Origin: Mycoplasmataceae bacterium
GTDB taxonomy: Bacteria; Bacillota_I; Bacilli_A; Mycoplasmatales; Mycoplasmoidaceae
NCBI GenBank assembly: GCA_031261065.1
Contig: JAISKD010000001.1
Coordinates: 47,063-111,062 of the forward strand
Length of the DNA: 64,000 nt
Direction: 5' to 3'
Translations under genes and position numbers: made by a program
The notes under the pieces: generated by a model
Told to the model about the DNA's origin: nothing
Database searches by the model: none
What the model saw: the letters and a program-made list of their open reading frames with translations, nothing else
Part shown: positions 22,541-34,861 of the stretch, one piece after another
How positions within the stretch are numbered: the stretch's first letter is position 1
How the letters are laid out: each line of letters starts with the position of its first letter

Positions 22541-23215
22541 CTATGCCTTAGCAACTTTAACTGCTGGACCCATTGAAGATGAAATAGATATTTTTTGTAC
22601 GTATTCACCTTTAATAGTTGTTGGACGCTTAGACAAGATGAATTGAATAATAGCGTTAGCATTTTGTACAAGAGCTTCACTATCAGATGAAACTTTACCA
22701 ATTTGCATGTGGATGTTTCCGTATGTATCAGTTCTGTATGCAGCTTTACCTTGTTTAAATTCAAGTGCAGCTTTAAGAGTATTTGGAGTTACAGTTCCTA
22801 ATTTAGGGTTAGGCATTAATCCTTTAGGTCCTAATAATTTACCTAACTTAGCTAATTCTGGCATGAACTTAGGAGTTGTAATCATGATATCGAAATCTAA
22901 TCATCCTTCTTTAATATCAGCAATCTTTTCAGCGCCACCAAAGAAATCGATCTTAGCTTCTCTTGCTTTTTCAGAAGATAGAGTATCATCAATTACTAAT
23001 AAAGTTGGAAGTTTACCAAAGTAATGAGGAAGAGTTAAGTTACCTCTTAATTGTTGTTCAGCCTTAGTTGTATCAAGGTTAAGTTTAATTGCGATATCAA
23101 TAGATGAATCAAACTTAGTGTATGATGTTTTCTTAGCTAATTCAATTGCATCAGCAACTGAATAAAATTTCTTATTATCTACAAGAGCTGCAGCAGCTTT
23201 ATATTTCTTTCCCAT
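22541..23215 (-). CDS. rplA: 50S ribosomal protein L1
   Basis: A 224-residue L1, one TGA read as Trp. Typical blocks are present: NLTLPHYFGK for the usual LP.GTGK region, LGKLLGPKGLMPNPKLGTV, and GNIHMQIGK. L1 binds 23S rRNA at the L1 stalk and, in many bacteria, represses its own operon by binding the leader of the L11-L1 mRNA. The ATG overlaps the rplK stop (TAATG), so translation is coupled. A terminator hairpin follows. Confidence 0.97.
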
Positions 23216-23667
23216 TATTTACCTCCATTCTTTCTTGGTGTTAAATCAACATCTTTGATCTTAACTCCCATTTGTTTAGCAGTACCAGCTATCATTCTTA
23301 AAGCCATTTCTTCGTCATATGCATTAAGATCAGGCATTTTATATCTAGCAATTTCTAAAGCTTGTTCCTTTGAAATTGTAGCAACAGTATCAGTTAATTG
23401 ATTGTGTCCAGCTGTCTCTATTTTAGCAGCTTTTTTAATCATAACTGATGCTGGAGAAGTCTTAGTGAAGAAAGTAAATGATTTATCATTGAAAGCAGTA
23501 ATAACACACGGAACAACTTCACCATTACGTGTTTTTGTTTTGTCGTTGAATTGTTTTGTAAATTCAGCCATGTTGATACCAATAGAAGCTAAAGCTGGTC
23601 CTGGACGAGCTTGTCCTCCTATTAATTGAATTTTTGCTATTCTTGTTATTTCTTTCTTTGCAGCCAT
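23215..23667 (-). CDS. rplK: 50S ribosomal protein L11
   Basis: A 150-residue L11 with the N-terminal block [19 protein letters not shown] and the C-terminal rRNA-binding domain ([15 protein letters not shown]). It forms the GTPase-associated centre with 23S rRNA. GGAGG lies 8 bases before the ATG, a clear ribosome binding site. The leader of about 90 nt between the TATAAT and the start contains a hairpin-prone stretch that could be the L1 autoregulatory site, by analogy with other bacteria. rplA overlaps its stop codon. Confidence 0.97.
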   Translation of the reverse strand: MAAKKEITRIAKIQLIGGQARPGPALASIGINMAEFTKQFNDKTKTRNGEVVPCVITAFNDKSFTFFTKTSPASVMIKKAAKIETAGHNQLTDTVATISKEQALEIARYKMPDLNAYDEEMALRMIAGTAKQMGVKIKDVDLTPRKNGGK

Positions 23668-23768
23668 GAGCTTTTCCTCCTTTTTAAGAATCTCTGAGTG
23701 GTCTAACGAATAATTTCTTATTCTTCCACACGCTACAATTTTGTAGGATATATTACTATATCTTCTTT

Positions 23769-23774
23769 ATTATA
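23769..23774 (-). promoter_or_regulatory. probable -10 hexamer of the rplK-rplA operon
   Basis: TATAAT on the minus strand about 100 bases before the rplK start, so this operon has a real leader with a Shine-Dalgarno sequence, unlike the leaderless-type genes. The -35 element is not clear. Confidence 0.55.
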
Positions 23775-23813
23775 CATATTTTTTTGATAAAGTTTATACA
23801 AGGTTAATACAAA

Positions 23814-24497
23814 TTAAGCTTGTGGTAGGAAAGAACCGTAAAAATCAATTGGTTGAACAGAGAACATTACATTATCAGTGTCTTGTTCAATAACATTAGA
23901 ATTTCTTTGTGAATAAATGTGGAATGAACGTGATCCTAATTCACCTCAAGCAGATGTTGTAGCATTTGGAGCGTGGTTTCAACAGTTTAAATCAGTAAGT
24001 TTGGCAGGTGAATTAGTTGAAATAATGCTATGAACATATATAGGAGAACCACTATCATTTTTACAGTTGTATTCTTTGTCTAGAGTTGCTGTTAGTGTTC
24101 CATCAACTACAGTACATGAAATAGAAACATCAAAACTAGTGAAGCTGTTATAAGTTGAGCTATTAACTATATATCAGCAGCTTCACATATATTGATTAGC
24201 GAAGTTGTATGATGTAAATTTAGTTGCAAAATCAGCTAGCATTTTAGGATTATTTGTTGTATTATCATATTCTCCTTGACGGTAGTCAAATGCTGGAGAC
24301 ATGTGATGAGAAAACTTATTGTGGAATGATCAAGGATCATACTTTGTTTGTAAGTAGTTAAGATCAAATGAAAAATTAACTGTAGAAGTAGGGTCAGCAG
24401 AAACAGTTGTGTGACTAGTGGTATTAACACCAACAAGTGGTAATACAGAGAAAGACGCTCCAGAGATTATTAATGAGAATATTTTAAGAGCTACCTT
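23814..24497 (-). CDS. secreted protein gene with AAG at the expected start
   Basis: The frame is open from after a TAA at 24513 to TAA at 23814, about 228 residues with five TGA-Trp codons. It begins with a signal-like stretch (VALKIFSLIISG) and continues as a Ser/Thr/Asn-rich, aromatic extracellular protein with several Cys. No ATG, GTG or TTG is present in the signal region. At the place where other leaderless genes in this window have ATG (6 bases after TATAAT at 24504-24509) there is AAG. This is either a non-standard start, a start-codon mutation (pseudogene in the making) or a sequence error. Function unknown; it resembles the other small secreted proteins here in size. Confidence 0.55.
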
Positions 24498-24519
24498 ATA
24501 AATATTATATATTTATAAG
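24495..24519. repeat. perfect 11-bp inverted repeat at the start of the secreted-protein gene
   Basis: CTTATAAATAT and ATATTTATAAG flank a 3-nt centre. The repeat contains the -10 hexamer and the AAG in place of the start codon. It lies between the nuclease gene stop (24549) and the secreted-protein frame. It could be a weak terminator for the nuclease gene or an operator. Confidence 0.6.
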
Positions 24520-24548
24520 GAGAAGAGGAGAATATAAGTGCAGGATAA

Positions 24549-25415
24549 CTATCTCTGCTTAACTTGGGATTCATACCAAATCATATCTTGTTTAGTCATT
24601 AAAGGAGAGATACCTGTAGTTATATGCTCGTCATATCACTTCTTAGCCGTTTCTATTTTTTCAACAAATTCAGGATCTCTCGTCATTTCTATAGGAACTA
24701 GATTGCAATTCTCATCTACACCAATCCTTAATTGGAAGTTATCGATATTGTAAATATCATTGGCACCATAAAAACAAACATAGAAAACACCATTTTCTTT
24801 GTTTGTTAAATAAAGGTATGTTTGTAGTTGGTACATGTATTCTGCTTTATCGGGAGAGATTTGTCAGCCTTTAAAAATTACCTCACCTTTTCTCTTTTTA
24901 TAGAGAGCTCAATCTTTCTCTTTTATTTTAACCCCTGGTTCATCAACTAATACTTTATTAGTATTAGGATCTCTTTCTAAAATTCATTCTCCATCATGCA
25001 TATAACCAAACAACTTATCGGTACAAAAAGTTTTTACTTCAATAACTGGAGATTTTTTTGTATCTTCTTCATAAACAGCATCCATTCTTCCTGATAAAAA
25101 ATCATTAGAAACTGGTTTTTCGAGTACAAGCTTTTGACCAAGATAGGCTTCAATTGCAGTTGTTATTTTTGGTTGAAGTGCTTTACCATTATCTAAATAA
25201 AATGGGTCAGACTTTTCACCAACCAAGTCAAACTTTTTCATTCATGTAATAAATTCGTTTTTGTCTGTTTCATCCTTTTCACCTGCAGGTGCAATGATTG
25301 AAAACATCTCGGTTGGTGATAATCTAATTTTAGATGGGTTTTCCTTTTGTAAATCCAAAATATGTAGACGCCCATCTTTGCATTCAAACTTATCTTTGTT
25401 TAACAAATATAACAT
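24549..25415 (-). CDS. YqaJ-like PD-(D/E)XK nuclease
   Basis: A 288-residue protein with a PD-(D/E)XK nuclease core: SGRMDAVYEED with Asp112, then PVIEVKTF with Glu126 and Lys128. A GKALQPKI block precedes the core, and a Tyr/Gln-rich helix (EYMYQLQTYLYL) follows it. This order is that of the YqaJ/lambda-exonuclease family of recombination nucleases. The assignment rests on motif order, not on a search. It is divergent from the helicase-nuclease fusion across only 35 bp. TATAAT lies 7 bases before its ATG. A joint role in DNA processing or defence is inferred from the pairing. Confidence 0.75.
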
Positions 25416-25422
25416 ATATTTG

Positions 25423-25428
25423 ATTATA
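25423..25428 (-). promoter_or_regulatory. -10 hexamer for the nuclease gene in a 35-bp divergent gap
   Basis: TATAAT on the minus strand, 7 bases before the ATG at 25415. The plus strand of the same gap holds another TATAAT (25435-25440) 10 bases before the helicase ATG at 25451, so both promoters are packed back to back. Confidence 0.55.
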
Positions 25429-25450
25429 AATAAATATAATTTTTATATAC

Positions 25451-28400
25451 ATGGCAATTACTTTTGAAGAAGCACACAAAGCTTTAGAATTAACACCTCC
25501 TACTAAGAAAATTTATATTAAGGCTGCATATTTTGAGCAAGCAAAATTGCACCACCCTGATGTTTGTAAATCCCCTACAGCTCTAGAGGAAATGCAAAAA
25601 ATTAATGAAGCAAGGGAATATTTAAATGGTTTATTTGATAAAAATATTTATGATGCTGAATACGAGCACTATAAAACAGCTAGTCCAAAGGAAACAATAA
25701 CACCTGAACCTCCTCCTCGTTCTCGTTCATTTGAAAAAGTAGATGAAGAACAAATCAGAAAAGACGTATTATCAGCATACTTTGAAAATGACACAAAGAA
25801 TATACCTGATTATTTAAATCCAAATAAATTTACATGACCACAACTTAGTGCTATCTTATCACAAGCTAAAGCACTTTCAATTATAGCTTGTGCTGGTAGT
25901 GGAAAGACTAAAACAATCACTAACAAGATTGTTCATATATTAAAACAAGGTAGCCTTGCCCAAAACAATCTTGCTAAAAACAAATTAGTTAATAAGGAAA
26001 TTAAACCTAATAATATAGTAGCAATAACATATACAGAGAAAGCTGCCGCCGAACTTAAAGATCGTATCTATAGTATTGGTAGCGATGTTCTAGGCAATAC
26101 TAACGGCTTTCATGAAATGTATATTGGTACTATTCATGGTTTCTGTTTAGACAATTTGAAAGAGTATTATTTTGGTTATAAGGATTTCATAAATATTGAA
26201 GGCGATGCCTTATTTGAATTAGTTCACAAAAATGCAATTAAATTAAATATGCACGAAAACCTTAAATGAAGTCATGGCCTAGTTGGAGATTTCATTGAGG
26301 TTGTTGAATGATTTGATGAGCAAGATCCAAAAATATACAAATCATTTACCGCCGCAAAAGAAATGACAAATGCCTACCATGCATTTCTTGAAGAAAATAA
26401 ATGTTTTACTTTCAGTACAATGTTATGAACATTTGTTAATAAACTTAAAACTGACCCAGGTTTCCTTAAACATATTGCACAAAAATACACGAATGTATTT
26501 ATCGATGAATATCAAGATGTAAATTACATCCAATCAGAAATAGCAAAAATATTTTATAGTGCTGGAATTTCTATTTGTGTGGTTGGTGATGATGACCAAT
26601 GTATATATCAATTCCGTGGTTCAAGTTCTTCATACCTACTTAATTTTTCCAATGATTTCCCTGGTGCCACGGAGGTTTTCTTGAACCGTAATTTCCGTAG
26701 CACAAACAAAATAATTAAGTATGCTGAGAATTTTATTTTCGAATTAAATGGTGGAACATCAGAAGGAAGAAGAAAGGATAAAGAGTTCTTATTTGATGAG
26801 AAAAAGAAAAGCACTAATTCTAACGACATAACCTATACAATGTATGCGAACAATGAGGATGAAGCATCAGCAATAGTAAAGAATATTGTCCAGCTTCACG
26901 ACAAAGCAGGACTAGCATATAAGGACATTGCTATATTGTGTAGGAAGAAAAAACAATTTAAAATGATTAGTAAAGCTTTAGCTTATGGAAAAATTCCACA
27001 CATTGTTAAGGATCTTGGTGATTTGTTTGAGTGTGAAGTAGGTTCTGGTTTCTTATCATTATTTGGCTTCATAGATAATCCTAGTTTGAATGATAGAAAT
27101 GAATTAGAGAAAGCACTTAAACTTATAAATCCAGCTGTATCAGCTGAGGCAATTATAAAATGTTTTGAATATGTAGAATCAATAAAAAAAGGATTATCAA
27201 ACTTTACAGATTCTGAAATAAGTATTCAGAGAATATTCAAAACAATTTTAGAACTAATAGAAATAAATCAACTTGACACAAGTTCTAAACTTACTGAAGT
27301 AATATTTTATGAGTTAGGAAGTGTTTCTACATTGATTGATGAATTCGAAAAAGTTCATTATCTTGATTTACCTAATATGAAGATTAACAAATTCTATACT
27401 CTTATTACCGGAAGTTTAGAAGATGGTGGTAGCTCAATTGAAAAATATCAAAAAGGAGGAGCAAACAAATACATTGATATAGATGCAGTAAATATTATGA
27501 CTGTTCACTCATCAAAAGGTTTGGAGTATGCTGCTGTGTTTATGCCCGGATTAAATGTTGGAACCTTCCCAAATAATATGAACCGTCATTTTATGATGGG
27601 TAGAAGGAAGGTTGCCGTATGAGATAGCATAGGCAAAACATTGCCTAAGACAATGGAAGTGCAACATGAAGAAAACAATTTATCTTATGAAGCTAATCTA
27701 TTCTATGTTGGTATTACGAGAGCTAAGAAGTATCTTATATTGTCTAGGTTCATTACTTCTTGAAGCAAGACAGGAAGAATATCCACCCATAAAACTTCTC
27801 CATTTGTTTATAAATCTCTGGCATTACCAGATGAACCTGTTAAACTAATGGAAGAGAATGAAAAAATTACTTTTGAAAGAGTGCCTGAGTGAGCATTGAA
27901 GAAAGACACTAAAGTCTTTAGTCTGAATTACACAATCATTGAACACATTGAAAAATGTCCTTTCTTAGCAAAACTTGTTGAAATTTATGGATTCAAAGAT
28001 CTAGTTACTTCAAGAACTGGATATGGAGAACAAGTGCATCTTTGTGTGGAAAAGATTATTAAATGATTGCAAACAGAAAATGATATTTCAAAATTAGAAT
28101 CATATATTAGCAAAGCTATTGATGAATTATCATTACGATATGCAACAACTGAAGATCTAAAAATAATTAAAGCTACTGTCAATAAATCTTTACATGGAGA
28201 TAAGATAAATGAAATCTTTAAGCAATATAAAAATTTAGAGTCTGAACATAATTTTGAATTCTTATGTTTGGCAGATAGTTCTGACAGAGTTATGATCAAT
28301 GGAAGAATTGATTTAGTTATCAACGACAAAGAAAAGGGTATTACTATAGTTGACTTTAAGACGAGTAGCATTGACCCTGACGCTCGATTAGAAACACTTC

Positions 28401-28651
28401 AGTTGCCTATTTATACTAAGGGGTATTCTGAAGTTAATCCACAAATTCCAAGTGAAGGTTTTATTTTAAATGTTGACACAAATGTACAAAGCAAGACCAA
28501 GAAACTTTCATTAGATGAATACAATAAGATAGTTCCAGTTATTGCTGAATCTATTAAGTATATTAAAGAGGATAGTTTTCCATGCACAGCAGGTGATAAA
28601 TGTGAAAAATGTAAATTCAAAACTATCTGCCACTGCTATTTTAAAAAATAG
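25451..28651 (+). CDS. J-domain / UvrD-type helicase / Fe-S PD-(D/E)XK nuclease fusion
   Basis: A 1066-residue protein. Residues 1-65 look like a DnaJ J-domain with HPD at 35-37. The UvrD/PcrA-type superfamily 1 helicase spans about 125-800: Walker A ACAGSGKTK near 145, ITYTEKAAAEL, VFIDEYQDVN, VVGDDDQCIYQFRG, NFRST, TVHSSKGLEY and YVGITRAKK. The C-terminal third is a RecB/Cas4-like nuclease: Cys836 in EKCPF, GRIDLV near 953, DFKTS with Asp968 and Lys970, LQLPIY (QxxxY), and C1051, C1054, C1060 for a 4Fe-4S cluster. Several TGA codons are Trp. Helicase plus Fe-S nuclease resembles AddA/AddB or Dna2 chemistry; the J-domain suggests recruitment of DnaK. It is separate from the housekeeping pcrA at 29332. 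Confidence 0.88.
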
Positions 28652-28666
28652 ATAATGTTTTAGAAG

Positions 28667-29317
28667 CTATGTTCCGCTAGGGAAAACAATATTTTCGTAG
28701 TTTGAATGAGACTCGTCATCCGACTCTTCGACACCATCTCCGCAGTATAAATATATGGAGCGTTGTTTATATGTATCAGCCGTGTTAGAAGAAAATTGTC
28801 ATTTGTCTTTATCTAACGAACCAAACTCAAGTTTGTTTTTAGCATAGTATTGGTCGATACCTTCATACTTAAAAGCAGAAATTAAAGTAACTGGACTAAG
28901 TGTTTTAATTAAATATCAGTCGCCAGTTTCTAATAATATTTTGAAGTTAAGTGTTAACTGGTTCCCTTTGAATACAAGATTATTAATATTTATCTGTTGT
29001 CAGCCGTTATATTCTGGAGTTGTGATTACATAACACAAGATAAAATTATAGAAGTCCTCTTTCTCCATATGCGACATGGTTGCATTAAGCATATTTTGAT
29101 CGTTCGGTGCATAGGGCGAATAGTCATGTGCCCCTTTGTCCGAACCATACTTTTGTCAATTTCACATTACTGAATTAATCGCTGATATAGAGAACGGTTT
29201 TTTCTTATTCGCCTTTACATAAGCATATGAAATACCAAAGGTCGTGCCAGCTACAGCCAGACCACATGTAAATATAATAAGAAACTTTTTCCAATTAAAC
29301 TCGCCTCTTACCTTCAT
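28667..29317 (-). CDS. membrane-anchored secreted protein, unknown function
   Basis: A 216-residue protein visible only with TGA as Trp (five codons). A basic start (MKVRGEFNWKK) leads into a hydrophobic segment at about residues 12-33, then an extracellular part. That part is rich in Tyr, Asn and Ser and includes NNLVFKGNQLTLNFKI. The hydrophobic segment ends without an obvious lipobox, so it is probably an uncleaved anchor. CATAAT lies 7 bases before the ATG. It converges on the helicase-nuclease gene with a 15-bp gap. I recognise no family; size and style match the other secreted proteins here. Confidence 0.7.
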
Positions 29318-29331
29318 ATTTTATATTATGC

Positions 29332-31512
29332 TTATCTATTAATACGATTAACATTTTTATGATTCTTCAATATAGTCTTAAGACCATATGGTGATTTAAA
29401 TAAAACATCAATTTGGTCTCCATTCATTCTAATAACTAACCCAAGTCCAAAGACTGTATGAGAAACACTATCACCAACATTTATTTCCACAGTCTTTTCT
29501 TCATACATTTCCTTTTTGTAGTCAACATCTTTCTTATTAGAATCGAACCAGTCAAGGTCAACTTTTGAAATTGATCTCATACTAAGAGATTTCTGTGTAT
29601 AGTTTGTGTGGTGTATGTCGCCAATAAACCTTGATGGAGATAATTGTTCATTATTGATAACTGAATAACCTCCGGCATTGGAAATAAATAATCTTAGTTT
29701 AGATCTCGTTAAAGCAACATATGCCACTCTTCTTTCTTCTTCTAAAGCATTAGAATTTAATGAATTACGAGATGGGAAAACATTTTCATTTAAACCAATA
29801 ACAAACACATTATTAAATTCCATTCCCTTAGCCATGTGAATAGTCATCACAGTCACAGAATCATTAGCGTTATTATCCGTATCTTTTTGATCGGTATACA
29901 AAGATATTTCATTGAAGAAATCAGTGATGGTCGCACCACTTGTTTTCTCTTCAAAAATAATTATTGAGTTAATTAACTCATTAACGTTTTGCATTCTTTC
30001 TTCAAACTCAAGACTCTTTAAATAATTTTCATACTCAGTTTTTTCTATGATGAGTTTAACAATATCGGAAATTTTCTTGTCTTTTGATTCTTCTGTTATT
30101 TTTTGAATAAGTGAAAAGAAACCATTAATTCTTTCACGTTGTCAGTCAATATCTGCTTCATAATTTTGTGTAAGAGCAATTGCTTCACCAAATGATATTT
30201 TGTTTTTCTCAGCATATTCAGATATTCTCTGTAGCGTTGCATCTCCAATCTTTCTTGATGGTTTATTAATTACTCTTCTAATCGATATTTCATCATATGG
30301 GTTAACAACTAATTTAAGATATGCTAATATATCTTTTACTTCTAAACGTTGATAGAATTTTATACCACCATAAATGTAGTAAGGGATACTATTATTTATT
30401 AGTTCAGTTTCTATATTTCTTGATAAGAAGTTAGACCTATATAAAATAGCTATCTCTTTATAAGAAACACCTTTTTTAATTAAGTCTTTTATTTCACTGC
30501 ATACAAACATTGATTCTTCATAAGAAGACGTTCCATTGAAATAAATAACATCTTCTCCATATCCGTTGTCAGTTACTAATTCTTTTTTAATTCTTTCTCT
30601 ATTTTTACTAATCAAAGAATTGGAAGCATTAAGTATTTTCTTAGTTGAACGATAGTTCTTATTTAAAACAACTTTTTTTGTTTCAGGGAAGTTTCTAAGA
30701 AAATCATTAAATATGTATGGATAAGCTCCACGTCATGTATAGATTGTTTGGTCTTGGTCTCCAACCACAAAAACATTATGTTTATCATTAATAAGCATGC
30801 TAAGAATTTCAAATTGTATTTTGTTTGTATCTTGGAACTCATCAACGAGAATATACTCAAACCTATTTTGTCATTTCTCTCTGATTTCTTTGCTTTCTAT
30901 CAAGATCTTTCTTGTTAAAACAAGAAGGTCATCGTAGTCAAGAAGATTGTCATGTATTTTCTTACTTTCATAACGTTCATAAACAAACTTAACAATAGTT
31001 AATTCTCTATGTTCAAATATGCCTAGCTCTTTTGCTTTATCAATGGAAATTATATTTTTAATATCAATGTCTAAACTCTTGACTTTAGAAATATGTCCGA
31101 GCAATTTTTTTGGTTTTATATCAAGTGAACTAATACCACCAGCTTTGCATATTTCTTTTAATAATAACAATTGGTCCTCATCATCAATAATTGTAAAGTC
31201 AGACTTTCTATTTAGAAATGGTATTTCTTCTTTTAAAAATCTTAAACAAGTGGAGTGATAAGTGCCAATTCAATTAAAATAAGTTGATGAAACCATATTT
31301 GCAATACGGTTTTTCATTTCTTGCGCAGCTTTATTAGTAAAAGTAATAGAAAGAATCTTATCTTGTCTAATATGTAGTTCTTCATATAAGTAAACTATTC
31401 TTGTAGTTAGAACTTTTGTTTTTCCTGAACCAGCACCAGCAACAACTAAAACTGGACCAAGTGGTGCTGTAACTGCTTCGTGTTGTTCATTATTTAAACC
31501 TGTTAAATCCAT
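29332..31512 (-). CDS. pcrA: ATP-dependent DNA helicase PcrA/UvrD
   Basis: A 726-residue SF1A helicase in the standard PcrA order: LNNEQHEAV, Walker [79 protein letters not shown]. The C-terminal tail is Lys/Asp-rich. It unwinds DNA in repair and removes obstacles to replication. Four TGA codons are Trp. It is followed upstream by the RDD protein with a 1-bp gap. Length fits the family (about 720-750). Confidence 0.96.
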
Positions 31513-31513
31513 A

Positions 31514-32215
31514 TTAAGCTATATTCTCCCCTGGCAACCCATAATTAATTTTAGATTTATTAATTATTGGAGATATTGTTGTTGTAGCTTTATCAACTAA
31601 TTTAATAAGTACTATGTTGCTAAATTTATCTATGATAGATTGTTTCTTGCTTGTTAGACATACGTTAATAATTATTCCAAACAAAAGAACAAATGTAGCA
31701 ACATATAGAATATGAAATATGGTAGTACCGAATAAATATGAATCATCATTACCAGAAAGCTTCAAAAGATTAACTATGAATTTGTGGGCAGTGCCAGAAC
31801 TCATTGCACAAAGAGTTATGCCTAACGAAACATTTACAATAACCAATATAATTCAAATGAATAGTTCTCTTCTGATTAAACATATTAGCATATTTTTAGT
31901 AGGTATAGTTTTATATAGTTTAAGTTTAAGTAACCAATTACCAACTGTGAAACATTTTCATAAATAGTTGGGCATCAAAATAAAATAAAAAGAAAATATC
32001 AATAAAGCAATTATCGATATTAGAAAATATCTTCATGTTTGTACTAGCGAAAATGCATTTTTAAGACCAGCACTATCAGATGAAATAATCCATATTGATA
32101 ATCCTGCAACTATTGATAGAACAACTATATAATCAATTACACGAGCAAATAATTTATGTGTTGCTTTTGCTAAGAAATATCTACTTGTATCTGCAGGAAC
32201 ATTATTACTTACCAT
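31514..32215 (-). CDS. RDD family membrane protein
   Basis: A 233-residue protein with an N-terminal RDD-type start ([15 protein letters not shown]) and membrane segments near residues 27-47, 63-80, 113-140 and 155-180. The motif [10 protein letters not shown] after the second segment and SIIDKFSN near the C-terminus fit the RDD pattern. Function of the family is unclear; some members are linked to ion or solute transport. It overlaps the glycosyltransferase-like gene by 11 bp and ends 1 bp before the pcrA start. Confidence 0.75.
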
Positions 32216-33158
32216 AAAAAATAATTTTTGAAAGACTTTCTATATCTTTTCAAGAGAAATTAAATTTCTTTAGGATTTTCTTAGTGTCCTCAGTAATAAG
32301 TACTGAGTTTTTAGATGTTATCAATTTATTTTGTTTTCAATTTGGAAGATTCTTAGAAATTCAAGATTTTGATTTATTGATTGCAATATTACGTGATGCT
32401 GTTCCTTTATAAGCAGCGAAGATATGAACAAGAAACATAATGATCGCATTGTAAATTACAAAGAACTGAAGAGTGTCGTACCAACGTTGCAATTCATGAT
32501 TGGTAGCAATACCATACTTAGCATTTGTTTCATCGATTATCTCAAAGATATCATACAAATTGTATGAAACATTTTTTGGTTCTACAAAAGATAATAGGTT
32601 TGAATTAAAATAGTAACATGTTTTAAATGATGTAAATAGTAAATATAAAAGTTCAACAAAATTTTGATTTTTAAGTTTTGTTCTGCAATCATGAAATATT
32701 TTCGATAGAAATATTTTGTCTTTATAACCAGGGAATAAACAAAATATTAAGTCAGGATCATCAAAGTTATATACCTTGCTTTCAACATTGGATTTTAATA
32801 ATTCCACAGCCATCATATCAGGTTTTACTGATGATAATATTTTCATTGCAGCATCAGCGAATTCTTCTTTAATTTTTGTCTTTTCATCAACAAAGAATAT
32901 GTAATCAGAATCATAATTGATATCTAGTAAATAGACAGCTATTCCACTGTAAGATGATAAACAAAAATACTCAAATTCTTTAAATACAGAAAAGTCAATT
33001 GTAGAAATATAATCGGCTACTTCTTTTTCGCAACCATCATTTACGACAGTTAGTCTAAAGTCTTTATTTGTTTGGTTTAGAATACATTTTAAACTGTTAA
33101 TAAAATCATCATTAATTTTATTACTACATTTAAAAATTATGTTCAATAAAGAAGACAT
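32205..33158 (-). CDS. glycosyltransferase family 2-like protein
   Basis: A 317-residue protein. The N-terminus (LNIIFKCSNKINDDFINSLK, ILNQT, VVNDGC) follows the GT-A opening of family 2 glycosyltransferases. YIFFVDEKTKI sits where the metal-binding DXD is expected but lacks a clean DXD, so activity is uncertain. A hydrophobic helix lies near residues 233-250, followed by a basic C-terminus. The last 53 residues are read through one TGA as Trp. Start ATG overlaps the stop of the 106-residue protein gene by one base, and its end overlaps the RDD gene. Confidence 0.55.
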
Positions 33159-33478
33159 TAATTTTTCACCTTCTTTTCTGGAGAAGGAGTATCTTTTTTG
33201 TCGTCTTCGGTTTTGAAAATATCATCCATGCCTGGAACGCTCTTCATTAAATCTTTAAGTTTGCTTTCAATATCCTTAAGACCTTCAAAACCAGCACCTA
33301 GATGTGTTTTCATTTTTTCAGCTTCATCTCCCATTTCTGCTGAAAATTTAATCATCTCTGCAATATATTGCGGGAAGGTTACATGAGTTGCACCTTGTCC
33401 TACTAGCAAATCATATTGTTTCTTTAGTTTGTTATATGTTTCGTCTTCTAACAACAATTCCAATTTAACTAATGCCAT
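33158..33478 (-). CDS. small acidic hypothetical protein
   Basis: A 106-residue soluble protein that starts MALVKLELLLEDETYNKLKK and ends with a charged tail. An amphipathic helix in the middle suggests a small helical bundle or coiled coil. I recognise no family. It opens a four-gene operon with the glycosyltransferase-like, RDD and pcrA genes (the next start overlaps its stop). TATAAT lies 8 bases before the ATG. Confidence 0.65.
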   Translation of the reverse strand: MALVKLELLLEDETYNKLKKQYDLLVGQGATHVTFPQYIAEMIKFSAEMGDEAEKMKTHLGAGFEGLKDIESKLKDLMKSVPGMDDIFKTEDDKKDTPSPEKKVKN

Positions 33479-33541
33479 ACTTATTTATTATATATACTAT
33501 AATATTTATAAATATTGTAGTAGCATTTTTTAGGGATAATT

Positions 33542-34858
<1,317 letters not shown>

Positions 34859-34861
34859 ATC

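Noticed and set aside
22537..22764. Alternative 75-residue frame in rplA
   Set aside because: Overlaps the clearly conserved L1 frame; no family features.
26608..26829. Minus-strand ORF within the helicase-nuclease gene
   Set aside because: Shadow of the long, motif-rich plus-strand frame; no motifs of its own.
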